Below are positions 16,929 to 25,534 of a stretch of DNA of 63,822 nt, piece after piece. The notes below the pieces were generated by a model. It saw nothing but the letters and a program-made list of their open reading frames with translations. It made no database searches and had not been told where the DNA came from. Position 1 is the stretch's first letter; the number at the start of each line of letters is the position of its first letter. The position numbers were made by a program, and so were the translations under genes. Origin of the DNA: an uncultured Mollicutes bacterium (lineage in GTDB: Bacteria > Bacillota_I > Bacilli_A > Acholeplasmatales > Anaeroplasmataceae); assembly GCA_900540705.1 (NCBI GenBank), contig UQGR01000005.1:1-63822 (forward strand). The letters are read 5' to 3'.

Positions 16929-19685
16929 CTATGCAGTTTTTCTGCTTTTTATCCACTTTATAAAAACGATGGTTTCATGGACTAATAAAGGTAAAATGGA
17001 TAAGCCTGCTGTAACGAGCCATTCCCATACAGTTAAATTGAAGGTTGAAAACACGTCGCTTACTCCTGGGGTTTCTATGACAAACAGCTGCAATGCAACT
17101 CCAAATAGAAAGGCTATGAATAACATCCAGTTTTTATCTTTAAACACATGAATAAAGGACCGAGAGACATTGCTCATTCCTATCATATGGAATAACTCAC
17201 AAAAGGCTAAGGTTGTAAAAGCCATCGTTTGAGCTTGATGAAGAATATTAGAATTTGTGGTATACAATACTTTAATGGATTCAAGAGAATACGCTCCATT
17301 TAGCCATCCACAAGAAAAGAAGGCAAGTAATACAGCAATTGTAATTACTGCTCCATATCCTAAAGTAAGTCCAAGCCCTCCATGAGCAAAGATGCTTTCC
17401 TTTGGATCTCTTGGATGTTCTTCCATACATTTAGGATCCTTTGGCTGCATACCTAAAGCAATCGCTGGCAATGAATCTGTTATTAGATTAACCCATAATA
17501 AATGGATAGCAATTAAAGGAGACGGAAGCCCTATACATATTAAAATGAATAAGGCAAGTACCTCTGCAATATTACTTCCAAGGAGAAAAAATACGGTTTT
17601 ACGGATATTAGAAAAGATACCACGTCCCTCTTCTACTGCCTTTTCAATAGAGGCAAAATTATCATCTGTAAGTATCATATCAGCTGCACTCTTGGCGACA
17701 TCTGTTCCCGTAATTCCCATCGCAATTCCTATATCTGCTGACTTTAAACTAGGAGCATCATTGACACCATCCCCAGTCATCGCACAAATATTTCCTAGCT
17801 TTTGAAAGGCCTTTACGATTTGCACCTTATTTTCTGGAGATACTCTAGCAAATACTCTAGCAGATGTACAAGTCTTTTCAAGCTCCTCTGTAGTCATTTC
17901 ATCCACTTGAGCCCCTGTATAGCATTGATTCTTGTCTGTACAAATTCCAAGCTCTTTTGCCACTGCATAGGCAGTATCCTTATGGTCTCCTGTAATCATA
18001 ACCGTTGTAATTCCTGCCTTTTTCAACCTTTGTACGGCTTGAGCGGCCTCTGGCCTTGGTGGATCAATCATTGCAACTAAACCAACAAAGGTAAGCCCCT
18101 GTTCTGTAATTTTTTCTTCAAGACTATAGGCAAGAGCTAAAACACGTAGAGCCTTATCTGAAAAGTATTGATTGGCTTCATAAATTTTCTCAATGTCAAA
18201 AGCCGTAATTTCTCTAGGCTTGCCATTATCTAAAATGTGAGTGGTGGTTTTTAATATGCTATCTAAGGCTCCCTTAGTATAAATGATATTCCCCTCTTCA
18301 GATTTATGCTTCGTAGACATCATCTTTCGTACACTATCAAATGGAAGCTCATCTACTCTAGGAAATTCCTTTTCTAGCTGAGTCTTATATAGCTGAAAGC
18401 TATTGGCAAAATAAACCAAGGCAATTTCTGTTGGGTCTCCATAGACTCCATCATCTACCCTTGCATTTGAGCAAAGACTCATTCCTCTGGCAAGAAGCTT
18501 TAGCTGTTCATTCTGATTTTCAGAAGTAAAATCCTTTGATTTAAAGAATTGCCCTGGCAAATACGCTTCTATTACCGTCATTTTATTTTGAGTCAGTGTT
18601 CCCGTTTTATCTGAGCATATTACCCGAACTGCTCCTAAGGTTTCTACACTTGGCAGCTTACGAACAATCGTGTTTGCCCTGACCATACGCTGTACTCCAA
18701 TAGCTAAAACAATCGTAACAACCGCTGGCAGTCCTTCAGGTATAGCAGCCACTGCCAAGGAAATAGAGGTTAAAACGGCTTCTAAATAAGCTTCTATTTC
18801 TGTAGCTTTGCCATCCACACAAATCCAAATGATATCGACAATTAAAACAGCCAAAACAATTCCTAAGGTCAAGAACCCTAAACCCTTAGAAAGCTTTGCC
18901 AAGACCTTTTGTAAAGGTGTGTCTTCTACCTCAGCTTCAGAAATGGAGCTGGCAATCTGACCGATTTGGGTGTCCATCCCCGTCTGAGTCACAATCCCTT
19001 TTCCCCTGCCATAGGTGACTGTCGTAGCCATGAAAGCGCAATTTAGTTTATCTCCTAGACCTGCTTTCTTTACTACTATACTACTATCCTTCTCTACTGG
19101 AACCGATTCTCCAGTCAAGGAGGATTCATTTATCTTTAGGTTTACACTTTCAATAAGACGCAAGTCTGCACCAACAGTATCTCCTTCCTCTAAAATCACT
19201 ACATCTCCTGGAACAAGAAGGCTTGATTTGATCTTCTTTATTTTTCCCTCACGAACTACGCTGGACTCTGGACTAGACATTTTTTTGAGTGCATCTAAGG
19301 AGTCTTCCGCCTTAATTTCTTGGATTGTGCCAATGACAGCATTCAACACTATAACAATTAAAATGATGATGACATCTGGCCAATCTCCTGTCGTTAAAAA
19401 ATTAAATGCATCTCCAGATCGAATCGTTTGAATAGTCTCATAGACAGAAACTCCCATTGTGATAGCTATAGCCGCAAACAGGACAAAAATCATAGGATTA
19501 TTCAATTCTCCTAAGAATATCCGAATCCAAGACCTTCTACCTTTTTCTTTCAATTCATTTGCCCCAACTGTGTTGAAACGATTGGTAGCTTCTTCCTCAG
19601 TTAATCCAGCTTCTGAAGTTTGTAAAATAGCTTCTGTTTCTTTAACGTCTAACTCTGAAAAAGACATTTCCTTTAGTTTTGACAT
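16929..19685 (-). CDS. Cation P-type ATPase (Ca2+-type sequence; probable Mn2+ exporter by riboswitch context)
   Basis: A 918-aa P2-type ATPase. In order it shows the N-terminal cation ATPase domain, the actuator motif LTGESVPVEK, the membrane motif PEGLPAVVTI, the phosphorylation site CSDKTGTLTQNKM, the nucleotide-binding KGALD, the hinge TGDGVNDAPSLKSADIGIAMG, and the C-terminal helices with NLITDSLPAIALGMQP. These are features of the SERCA/PMR1-like group, which carry Ca2+ or Mn2+. The gene is preceded by a yybP-ykoY riboswitch that senses Mn2+, like the P-type ATPase YoaB of Lactococcus. I therefore infer manganese export or detoxification, although Ca2+ transport is not excluded. AGGAGG precedes the ATG at 19685. 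Confidence 0.9.
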   Translation of the reverse strand: MSKLKEMSFSELDVKETEAILQTSEAGLTEEEATNRFNTVGANELKEKGRRSWIRIFLGELNNPMIFVLFAAIAITMGVSVYETIQTIRSGDAFNFLTTGDWPDVIIILIVIVLNAVIGTIQEIKAEDSLDALKKMSSPESSVVREGKIKKIKSSLLVPGDVVILEEGDTVGADLRLIESVNLKINESSLTGESVPVEKDSSIVVKKAGLGDKLNCAFMATTVTYGRGKGIVTQTGMDTQIGQIASSISEAEVEDTPLQKVLAKLSKGLGFLTLGIVLAVLIVDIIWICVDGKATEIEAYLEAVLTSISLAVAAIPEGLPAVVTIVLAIGVQRMVRANTIVRKLPSVETLGAVRVICSDKTGTLTQNKMTVIEAYLPGQFFKSKDFTSENQNEQLKLLARGMSLCSNARVDDGVYGDPTEIALVYFANSFQLYKTQLEKEFPRVDELPFDSVRKMMSTKHKSEEGNIIYTKGALDSILKTTTHILDNGKPREITAFDIEKIYEANQYFSDKALRVLALAYSLEEKITEQGLTFVGLVAMIDPPRPEAAQAVQRLKKAGITTVMITGDHKDTAYAVAKELGICTDKNQCYTGAQVDEMTTEELEKTCTSARVFARVSPENKVQIVKAFQKLGNICAMTGDGVNDAPSLKSADIGIAMGITGTDVAKSAADMILTDDNFASIEKAVEEGRGIFSNIRKTVFFLLGSNIAEVLALFILICIGLPSPLIAIHLLWVNLITDSLPAIALGMQPKDPKCMEEHPRDPKESIFAHGGLGLTLGYGAVITIAVLLAFFSCGWLNGAYSLESIKVLYTTNSNILHQAQTMAFTTLAFCELFHMIGMSNVSRSFIHVFKDKNWMLFIAFLFGVALQLFVIETPGVSDVFSTFNLTVWEWLVTAGLSILPLLVHETIVFIKWIKSRKTA

Positions 19686-19696
19686 ACTTTCCTCCT

Positions 19697-19724
19697 AAAA
19701 AATAAAACAGGCTCTATGCCTGTT
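19697..19724 (-). terminator. Riboswitch expression-platform terminator
   Basis: AACAGGC (19718-19724 on the complement) pairs with GCCTGTT (19706-19712 on the complement), followed by TTATTTTTT and then AGGAGG of the ATPase gene. It lies between the Mn2+ aptamer and the start codon, as needed for transcription control. Confidence 0.75.
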
Positions 19725-19765
19725 GTTTCTTCTGTAAGATGACAAGACAAGCATAGTATTATAAC

Positions 19766-19862
19766 TATACTTAAGTCTTGATGCTTAGGTAATTTCCAGA
19801 TTTACATCGGATTGGTGAAAATTACTGCCTCTTTAAAAAAGGTGATCTACTCCCTTAAGCAT
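19766..19862 (-). promoter_or_regulatory. yybP-ykoY (Mn2+-sensing) riboswitch
   Basis: On the minus strand the leader of the P-type ATPase begins with GCTTAAGGGAGTAGATC, which matches the conserved AAGGGGAGUAG start of the yybP-ykoY class. It ends with GCATCAAGACTTAAG, matching the AGCA-AGAC segment that completes the four-way junction. The flanks CTTAAG/CTTAAG form the closing P1 helix. The downstream terminator and a P-type cation ATPase target are the family's usual context. Identification is by eye, without a covariance model. Confidence 0.78.
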
Positions 19863-19945
19863 TATTATAATACTCGTTTTGTAAGAATTTGTCAATTTTA
19901 TTTTTTGAATTCATTAAATTTCTATACATATTTTATTTTTTAGAA

Positions 19946-19974
19946 TTGACATATACCCCCATAGGGTATATAAT
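19946..19974 (+). promoter_or_regulatory. csoR-copA promoter with CsoR-type operator
   Basis: A consensus promoter, TTGACA (19946-19951), 17 bases, TATAAT (19969-19974), precedes csoR. The spacer contains the dyad ATATACCC-CCAT-AGGGTATAT (19951-19971), which resembles known CsoR operators (TACCC...GGGTA). Apo-CsoR would therefore cover the promoter, and Cu(I) would release it. Confidence 0.88.
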
Positions 19975-19991
19975 CAATGTGAGGTGATATC

Positions 19992-20282
19992 ATGAATTGT
20001 TGTGAAGAGAAAAAGACAGAACGGAGTGAGGAGGATAAAAAAATTCTCATTTCAAGAATTAATAGAATTGAAGGGCAAATGAGAGGAATTGCCAGTATGA
20101 TAGAAAATGATAGATATTGTGATGATGTATTGATTCAGCTTTCTGCCATAGATAAATCCATTAAATCTTTGGCAAATGTCTTATTAGAAAAACACATGAA
20201 ATCCTGTGTAAAGGATAACCTATTAAATGGAAATGATAAGGTTTTAGATGAAATAGTTGATTTATTTAAAAGATTTCAGTAG
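19992..20282 (+). CDS. csoR: Copper-sensing transcriptional repressor CsoR
   Basis: A 96-aa all-helical repressor of the CsoR/RcnR family. The Cu(I) ligands are all present: Cys43 (RYCDDV), His68 and Cys72 (EKHMKSC). The conserved RINRIEGQMRGI DNA-contact helix lies at residues 22-33. GAGGTGA precedes the ATG. It is the first gene of a two-gene unit with copA, 8 bases upstream, and its own operator overlaps the promoter, so it should repress both genes until copper binds. Confidence 0.92.
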   Translation: MNCCEEKKTERSEEDKKILISRINRIEGQMRGIASMIENDRYCDDVLIQLSAIDKSIKSLANVLLEKHMKSCVKDNLLNGNDKVLDEIVDLFKRFQ

Positions 20283-20290
20283 GTGATACA

Positions 20291-22726
20291 ATGAAGAAAA
20301 AATTTAAAATTGAAGGCATGACCTGTTCTGCCTGTCAAAGCCATGTCCAACATGCCGTTGAAAAATTAGAGGGAATTCAGGAATGTAATGTGAATTTACT
20401 AGCCAATTCTATGGATGTTTCCTTTGATGAGCAGGCGCTTAAGGAAGCAGATATTGTATTAGCAGTGGAAAAGGCTGGCTATAAGGCCCTTTCCCCAGAG
20501 GATATAAAGAAGGAAGAAAAGCCAAAGATGGACTCTAAGGGAAAAATCTTAATCCTTTCAGCAGTCTTTGCAGCTATCGTATTCTATTTGGCAATGGGAC
20601 CTATGCTGTATATTCCTATTCCAAGATTTTTTGAGGATAACCCTTTAATTTTAGCAATTACAGAATTGCTTTTAACCATCCCAGTCGTTTTCATGAATCG
20701 TCATTATTTTATTAACGGCTTTAAAAGGCTATTCCATCTTTCTCCGAATATGGACAGTTTGATTGCATTAGGCTCTTCTGCCAGCTTAGTTTACGGAATA
20801 TATATCATCTATGTAATGGCTTATCAGCTAAATGCAGGAAATGAGATTACTCATTATGTCCATGATTTATATTTAGAATCAGCCTCTATGATTCTTGTCC
20901 TAGTATCCTTCGGTAAATACTTAGAAGGAAAATCCAAGAAAAAAACAAATGACTCAATCCAAAAGCTGATGGATTTGGCTCCTAAAACGGCAATCCTTTT
21001 AAAGGATGGAAAAGAGACTGAGGTTTTCGTTGAGCAGGTCAAACAAAATGATTTCGTTGTAATCAAAAAAGGAATGCAGGCTCCAGTAGATGGAATCATC
21101 GTTGAGGGAAGTGGCTCCTTTGATCAAAGCAATATTACAGGAGAAAGTATCCCTGTATTCAAAGAAAAGGATGAAGAGGTCATTTCTTCTACAATATTAA
21201 CCAATGGGTATACCGTGATTCAGGCTACTAAGGTTGGAGAAGATACTACCATTCATACAATTATCAAGCTAGTTGAAGAGGCAGCAAATTCAAAGGCCCC
21301 CATTTCTAAATTGGCTGATAAAATCTCCTTCTTCTTTGTCCCTATCGTCATGTTGATTGCACTCATAAGCTTTATCGTATTTGCATTTTTAGAAAATGTC
21401 AGTTTTGCTTTCGGAATAGGAATTTCTGTATTAGTTATCGCCTGTCCTTGTGCATTAGGTCTAGCTACTCCAGTAGCTATAATGGTGGCAACAGGGGTAG
21501 CTGCTAGAAATGGTTTGTTGATTAAAAATGCGGAAATTTTAGAAAGAACCCATTCCCTTAAAACCATCATATTAGATAAGACTGGAACAATTACCGAAGG
21601 AGCTCCTGTATTAACAGACATCATTTCCTTTTCCGAGGAAGATATCCTTAAAATTGCTTATACACTCGAACAAAAATCAGAACATCCTTTAGCGCTAGCC
21701 ATTATGAATGAGGCTACCAAAAAGGGTATTGCTGCTTATGAGATAGAAAATTTTGAAATCCTATCTGGATTAGGTGTTCAAGGGGACATTCAAGGAATAA
21801 CCTATTATATAGGAAACAAGAAATATATTTCTTCTTTGTCTATTGATTTAGAAGAGAAAGAAAAACTCATTCAAAGCTTAAGTGAGCAAGCAAAGACCCC
21901 TCTTTTTCTAGCCACTAAGGAAAAGCTCATTGGAATTCTTACCGTAAAGGATAAAATAAAAGAGGATTCCAAAGAGGCAATTCAAAGGCTACAGAAACTA
22001 GGACTAGAGGTCATCATGCTCACAGGGGATAATGCTTCTACTGCTGCTAGTATTGCAAAGGAGGTCGGCATTACAAGGGTAATCAGTGATGTCATGCCAA
22101 ATGAGAAGCAAAGGGTTGTAAAGGAGGAGCAGGCAAAAGGAAAGCAAGTGGCTATGGTTGGTGATGGCGTCAATGATGCCCCTGCCCTGATGTGTGCAGA
22201 TATTGGTATTGCCATAGGAAGAGGTGCAGATATCGCCCTAGATGCAGCAGATATCATCTTGGTATCTAATTCCTTAAATGCAGTTTATAGCGCAATCCAA
22301 TTGAGCCGACGAACCATAAGAAATATTAAGGGTAACCTATTTTGGGCTTTCTTCTATAATGCAATAGGAATTCTCTTTGCGGCAGGAACATTCTACTATG
22401 CTTTTCATATAAAACTAAATCCTATGATTTCAGCACTAGCAATGAGTTTCAGTAGCGTATTTGTAGTTACAAACGCACTACGTTTAAATACCTTTAAGAC
22501 AACAAAGAAAGGAGAAAAAAAGAAGATGGAAAAGTACACGATTCAAATTGAAGGCATGATGTGTAAGCATTGCCAAGCAAGAGTGGAAAAGGCTTTACAG
22601 GGTGTTGCAGACGTTCATGAGGTCACTGTTTCCTTAGAACAAAAAAATGCAGTGGTAACCTGTGAAGGAGTTTCTAAAGAGGCTCTAGTTCAAGCTGTTA
22701 CAGAAGCTGGCTATGAAGCCAAATAA
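20291..22726 (+). CDS. copA: Copper-exporting P1B-type ATPase CopA with a C-terminal CopZ-like domain
   Basis: An 811-aa Cu(I) efflux pump. It has an N-terminal heavy-metal-associated domain (GMTCSAC, Cys12 and Cys15), membrane helices, the actuator TGES, the CPC transport motif (IACPCALGLATPVA), the phosphorylation site DKTGT, and TGDN...GDGVNDAPAL. Unusually, a second metal-binding domain follows the last helix: residues 746-811 (MEKYTIQIEGMMCKHCQ, then a ferredoxin-like fold ending in AGYEAK). This has the size and sequence of a free CopZ chaperone. The fusion comes after a Lys-rich hinge, which also contains an internal ribosome-site-like AAAGGAG. It is co-transcribed with csoR. Confidence 0.92.
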   Translation: MKKKFKIEGMTCSACQSHVQHAVEKLEGIQECNVNLLANSMDVSFDEQALKEADIVLAVEKAGYKALSPEDIKKEEKPKMDSKGKILILSAVFAAIVFYLAMGPMLYIPIPRFFEDNPLILAITELLLTIPVVFMNRHYFINGFKRLFHLSPNMDSLIALGSSASLVYGIYIIYVMAYQLNAGNEITHYVHDLYLESASMILVLVSFGKYLEGKSKKKTNDSIQKLMDLAPKTAILLKDGKETEVFVEQVKQNDFVVIKKGMQAPVDGIIVEGSGSFDQSNITGESIPVFKEKDEEVISSTILTNGYTVIQATKVGEDTTIHTIIKLVEEAANSKAPISKLADKISFFFVPIVMLIALISFIVFAFLENVSFAFGIGISVLVIACPCALGLATPVAIMVATGVAARNGLLIKNAEILERTHSLKTIILDKTGTITEGAPVLTDIISFSEEDILKIAYTLEQKSEHPLALAIMNEATKKGIAAYEIENFEILSGLGVQGDIQGITYYIGNKKYISSLSIDLEEKEKLIQSLSEQAKTPLFLATKEKLIGILTVKDKIKEDSKEAIQRLQKLGLEVIMLTGDNASTAASIAKEVGITRVISDVMPNEKQRVVKEEQAKGKQVAMVGDGVNDAPALMCADIGIAIGRGADIALDAADIILVSNSLNAVYSAIQLSRRTIRNIKGNLFWAFFYNAIGILFAAGTFYYAFHIKLNPMISALAMSFSSVFVVTNALRLNTFKTTKKGEKKKMEKYTIQIEGMMCKHCQARVEKALQGVADVHEVTVSLEQKNAVVTCEGVSKEALVQAVTEAGYEAK
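22526..22726 (+). CDS. Possible separate CopZ-type chaperone made from an internal start in copA
   Basis: An in-frame ATG at 22526 is preceded by AAAGGAG at 22508-22514 (11 bases away). From it would come a 66-aa protein with the metal motif MCKHC and the normal length of CopZ. This could give both a fused domain and a soluble Cu(I) carrier from one gene. The site could be chance in a Lys/Glu-rich hinge coded by A and G, so confidence is low. Confidence 0.35.
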   Translation: MEKYTIQIEGMMCKHCQARVEKALQGVADVHEVTVSLEQKNAVVTCEGVSKEALVQAVTEAGYEAK

Positions 22727-22728
22727 AA

Positions 22729-22778
22729 AGAGGATGCTGACATCCTCTTAAGATTAGGGCATGTGATGCCCTTTTTTA
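22729..22778. terminator. Terminator region between copA and htpG
   Basis: Two hairpins follow copA: AGAGGATG/CATCCTCT (22729-22748), and GGGCAT/ATGCCC (22757-22771) followed by TTTTTT on the plus strand. They can end copA and contribute to ending the convergent htpG. Confidence 0.8.
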
Positions 22779-24674
22779 TTTTACTGAATTTACCATAAGC
22801 TCACACAAGCTATTTGAAAATTCTTGGGGATCTGTTGGTAAAATTCCTTCCATTAATAAGGCCTGTGTATATAAAAGCTTTGCATATTTAGGAAGATTTT
22901 CCTTATTCTCAGCATAAGCCTGCTCCATCGCCTGGAACACAGCATGGTTTGGATTAATTTCTAAAATACGCTCCGCCTTCATGCTTCTACCTTGGTGCTG
23001 AGCCTGAAGAACTCTTTCCATTTCAAAGGATAATCCCTCAGCAGCAGTTAAACAACAAGGAGCGTCTACTAAACGCTTAGAGAAAACAACATCCTTACAC
23101 TCTGGAAGTGCCTTCTTCATATCCTCCAAAATATCCTTCTTTTCTTCCTTTAGCTCATCAATCTTCTTTGCTGCTTCCTCATCAATTAAATCTAAATCTC
23201 CTTGATTGATAGATTTAAACTTAACACCATCATACTCAGACAATACCTGAAGCATAAATTCATCCACATCGTCTGATAGAATTAAGACATCATAGCCTTT
23301 ATTTTTGATTAAATCCATCTGTGGAAGCTTTAAAACTGCATCCTTATCCTTGCCGACAGCATAGTAGATTTCCTTTTGACCTTCTACCATAGCCTCCTTA
23401 TATTCTGCAAAGGTAATTCTCTTTTCCTGATTTAAGCTAGCAAGAATGATTAAATCCTTTAAGGATTCCTTCTTAGCACCATAATCCTCATATAGACCGT
23501 ATTTCAGATTGATTCCATAATCATTAAAGAACTCCTCAAACTTTTCGCGATCATTTTTAAGCATGCGTCCAAGCTCTGCCAAAATCTTCTTTTCAACGTT
23601 AGTAGCAATCTTTTTAATTGACCGATCCTCTTGAAGCATTTCTCTAGAAATATTCAAAGGTAAATCTGCAGAATCTACTAATCCCTTTACAAATCTTAAA
23701 TACTCTGGAATTAAGTCCTTGCATTTATCTAGAATGAATACACCCTTTGTATAAAGCTGTAATCCTCGCTCATTACGATCGTTAAAGTCATAAATTGGTT
23801 TTTTAGGAATAAATACAAGAGCATTATAGGTTAGCATACCCTCTACATTGATATGAATGGTAGTTATTGGATCCTGATAATCCATAAACTTAGATTTATA
23901 GAAGGTATTTAGCTCCTCATCTGTAACCTCGCTTTTATTCTTTTTCCAGATAGGAAGCATAGAGTTTACAGTCTCAAGCTCTAGGTGAGTATGCTCTTCC
24001 TCATCATCCTTGCTATCCTCAGGTTTTTCATCATACTTAGTAACCCAGGTTTTAATTGGATATCTTACATAATCAGAATACTTTCGAATGAGCTCCTTAA
24101 TTCTATACTCCTCTAGGAATTCGTCATACTGGATGTCCTCTGTATTATCTCTTAGCTTAATAACAATTTTGGTTCCATAATCGTCCTTTTCGCACTCATC
24201 TATATCATAAGAATCTAACCCCTCAGAAGTAAAGACATGGGCTTTCCCATCCTCAACAGATTTTGTATACACGCTGATTTCCTTTGCCACCATAAACGCA
24301 GAATAAAAGCCAACACCAAACTGACCAATGATATCTACATCAGGAGTCTTCTCATTCTCAATTTTTTCTAAAAATTCCTTACTTCCACTTTTAGCAATAG
24401 TACCTAGATGGTTGACCAATTCCTCCCTTGTCATACCAATTCCATTATCAGAAATCGTAAGAGTTCTCTCATCCTTATCCGCCTCAACTAATATCTCATA
24501 GGCTTCGGCAGCCTTAGAAGAATCTGTAAGTGCTACATAATGACGCTTATCAATAGCATCACTCGCATTAGAAATCAATTCTCTTAAAAAAATCTCCTTA
24601 TGCGTATATATAGAATTGATCATCATATCAAGCAAACGTTTTGTCTCTGTTTTAAATTCCATTTTTTCTTTCAT
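22776..24674 (-). CDS. htpG: Molecular chaperone HtpG (Hsp90)
   Basis: A 632-aa cytosolic Hsp90 chaperone with all three domains. The ATPase domain carries FLRELISNASDAIDK, DNGIGMT and GQFGVGFYSAFMVA. The middle domain has NISREMLQE and the R-containing catalytic loop. The C-terminal dimerisation domain has PNHAVF. GGAGG precedes the ATG at 24674. No heat-shock CIRCE element is visible immediately upstream. It stands alone between convergent copA and the divergent esterase gene. Confidence 0.94.
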   Translation of the reverse strand: MKEKMEFKTETKRLLDMMINSIYTHKEIFLRELISNASDAIDKRHYVALTDSSKAAEAYEILVEADKDERTLTISDNGIGMTREELVNHLGTIAKSGSKEFLEKIENEKTPDVDIIGQFGVGFYSAFMVAKEISVYTKSVEDGKAHVFTSEGLDSYDIDECEKDDYGTKIVIKLRDNTEDIQYDEFLEEYRIKELIRKYSDYVRYPIKTWVTKYDEKPEDSKDDEEEHTHLELETVNSMLPIWKKNKSEVTDEELNTFYKSKFMDYQDPITTIHINVEGMLTYNALVFIPKKPIYDFNDRNERGLQLYTKGVFILDKCKDLIPEYLRFVKGLVDSADLPLNISREMLQEDRSIKKIATNVEKKILAELGRMLKNDREKFEEFFNDYGINLKYGLYEDYGAKKESLKDLIILASLNQEKRITFAEYKEAMVEGQKEIYYAVGKDKDAVLKLPQMDLIKNKGYDVLILSDDVDEFMLQVLSEYDGVKFKSINQGDLDLIDEEAAKKIDELKEEKKDILEDMKKALPECKDVVFSKRLVDAPCCLTAAEGLSFEMERVLQAQHQGRSMKAERILEINPNHAVFQAMEQAYAENKENLPKYAKLLYTQALLMEGILPTDPQEFSNSLCELMVNSVK

Positions 24675-24809
24675 ATATTTTCCTCCAATTGTTTTACAGC
24701 ATTAATTATATACCCTTGCATTGGCACTGTCAATAGTTGTTTGCCAAATATTTTTATTTTGTTTAAAAAAAAGAAAAATAAAGTATAATTGTAGTTAAGG
24801 TGATGTGCT

Positions 24810-25469
24810 ATGCTAGAGGGCTTTAAAATTAACTGTTACCCACTCAATCGTTCCATTCGGGTAACCATTCATTTGCCAAAGGATTATAACAATACAAGAA
24901 GATACTATCCTGTCATTTATATCCTCGATGGACAAAATGCTTTTAAGGATGAAGATTCCTATAGAGGTTCTTCCTTAGGATTTGAGGAAATCATTGAGAT
25001 TCTTTCCTTAGAGGGAAAGGACGCTATATATGTAGGGATTGCCGCCGCTAGCAATCCAGAGAAAAGAGAACAGGAATATCAAAATACCACTTTATCAAAT
25101 TTTATTGTCTCTTCTATTCACCCCTACCTTACTACAAGATATCGGATGAATTCCTATGTTTATGTTTTAGGATGCTCTACTGCCGCTTTCACTGCCCTTT
25201 CTTTAGCTAAGCAGGAGCTATTTAAGGGAGCAATTCTCATATCTCCTATAGTAAAACTAGAGGAAATTGAGGAAATAGAAAAATTAAATCAAAAGCTTCT
25301 ATATATCTATGCAGGAGAACAGGAACTAAATGGGGAATGCAAAAAAATAGCCTTGGAATTAAAATGCATCTTAAAAGATGCAAACTATTGTTTTGACGAT
25401 AATGCTCTACATCAGGAACAAGCCTGGAAGAAAAAAATTTTAGAAGCGCTTAACTATCTCGTTTTATAG
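24810..25469 (+). CDS. Esterase-family alpha/beta hydrolase with unusual nucleophile elbow
   Basis: A 219-aa alpha/beta hydrolase of the putative-esterase (esterase D-like) group. It shows YYPVIYILDGQNAF (oxyanion region) near residue 35, and a nucleophile elbow LGCSTAAFTALSLA near residue 120 instead of the common G-x-S-x-G. A His (ALHQEQAW) close to the C terminus is in the right place for the triad. AAGGTGA precedes the ATG. It may hydrolyse siderophore-type or formyl esters by family analogy, but the elbow change leaves the activity uncertain. Confidence 0.68.
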   Translation: MLEGFKINCYPLNRSIRVTIHLPKDYNNTRRYYPVIYILDGQNAFKDEDSYRGSSLGFEEIIEILSLEGKDAIYVGIAAASNPEKREQEYQNTTLSNFIVSSIHPYLTTRYRMNSYVYVLGCSTAAFTALSLAKQELFKGAILISPIVKLEEIEEIEKLNQKLLYIYAGEQELNGECKKIALELKCILKDANYCFDDNALHQEQAWKKKILEALNYLVL

Positions 25470-25481
25470 ATGTAAAATATT

Positions 25482-25515
25482 ACCAGCCCAAGAGGTTGGT
25501 CTTTTTTTTATAATG
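25482..25515 (+). terminator. Terminator after the esterase gene
   Basis: CCAGCC pairs with GGTTGG (with G-U pairs) and is followed by a long T run (around 25,502-25,510), 15 bases after the esterase stop codon. Confidence 0.65.
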
Positions 25516-25534
25516 AGGGTAGGAGGAAGATAAA

